Source of the DNA: Firmicutes bacterium UBA5499
Lineage (GTDB): Bacteria > Bacillota > DTU084
Assembly (NCBI GenBank): GCA_002426275.1
Contig: DIPB01000017.1
Coordinates: 1-5,648, forward strand
Length of the DNA: 5,648 nucleotides
Direction: 5' to 3'
Part shown: positions 5,482-5,648 of the stretch, piece by piece
Layout: each line of letters starts with the position of its first letter
How positions within the stretch are numbered: position 1 is the first letter of the stretch
Made by a program: the position numbers and the translations under genes
The notes under the pieces: model-generated
The model's database searches: none
The model's input: the letters and a program-made list of their open reading frames with translations, nothing else
What the model was told of the DNA's origin: nothing

Positions 5482-5648
5482 CGCTCTGATCGTGGAATGC
5501 GAAGCATACTTGGGCAGAAAAGACAAGGAGGCTCACTCTTTCCGAGGGAAGAGAACGCCGCGCAACGAGGCGCTGTTTGGTCCTCCAGGATATGCTTATG
5601 TTTATTTAATTTACGGCCTCTACAATTGCTTCAACATTGTGGCGGGAG
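5378..5648 (+). CDS. aag: DNA-3-methyladenine glycosylase, AAG/MPG family (N-terminal part, runs off the window)
   Basis: The enzyme removes alkylated purines such as 3-methyladenine from DNA, starting base excision repair. The first 90 codons are present. From the TTG start they read LEKIQRDFYAR, then RALLGQILV, as in other bacterial members. Key residues align with human AAG without gaps: E42 of IVECEAYLG with general base E125, Y44 with Y127, H53 of EAHSFRG with H136, Y76 and Y79 of YVYLIYGLY with Y159 and the intercalating Y162, and N86 with N169. TPRNEALFGPPG is also typical. The start lies 104 bases inside the ARPP-1-like gene in another frame. The reading frame is open back to the stop at 5324-5326, and no ATG is available, so TTG 5378 with its AAGGTG site is the best choice (GTG 5369 possible). 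It is probably in one operon with the WYL pair. Confidence 0.95.
   Translation, partial: MEKIQRDFYARNGRIVARALLGQILVTRLPEGETSALIVECEAYLGRKDKEAHSFRGKRTPRNEALFGPPGYAYVYLIYGLYNCFNIVAG

Noticed and set aside
1..5648. CRISPR array, tRNA, rRNA or riboswitch
   Set aside because: No regularly spaced repeats, cloverleaf or recognised aptamer core was seen on either strand.

Overview
The window suggests a Gram-positive, probably anaerobic Firmicute (Bacillota; Clostridia or Negativicutes-like). The clues are strong AAGGAGG-type ribosome binding sites, TTG and GTG starts, a secreted alkaline phosphatase with a C-terminal stalk-type domain, and a bacterial group II intron without an endonuclease domain. 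This placement is inferred from gene style only.

Layout. (1) Positions 1-643 are the 3' end of a group II intron: the last third of the intron-encoded reverse transcriptase/maturase, which looks frameshifted at the YADD catalytic box, followed by domain V and domain VI. Directly downstream (645-686) lies a second hairpin with every hallmark of another domain VI, including the bulged A and a CTACTCGAT end. (2) Positions 732-2357 on the minus strand encode an exported PhoA-type alkaline phosphatase, convergent with the intron. (3) Positions 2358-2545 are a divergent promoter region with two inverted repeats. (4) From 2546 to the end runs a plus-strand gene cluster: two tandem, translationally coupled WYL-domain transcription regulators that look like a PafB/PafC pair, a compact ARPP-1-like protein of unknown function, and the first 90 codons of an AAG/MPG-family DNA-3-methyladenine glycosylase.

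How the genes may work together. The two WYL proteins are paralogs sharing the WYL and C-terminal (WCX) domains, and their stop and start codons overlap (TGATG), so they are probably made together and may act as a heterodimer. In actinobacteria, PafB and PafC form such a pair and activate DNA-damage genes. Here the pair stands upstream of a DNA alkylation-repair glycosylase, which suggests a damage- or nucleic-acid-responsive repair cassette with the ARPP-1-like protein as its unknown member. A perfect 24-bp palindrome inside the second WYL gene is a candidate internal operator. The operon reading and its regulation are inference; the gene order, overlaps, palindrome and duplicated domain VI are read directly from the sequence.
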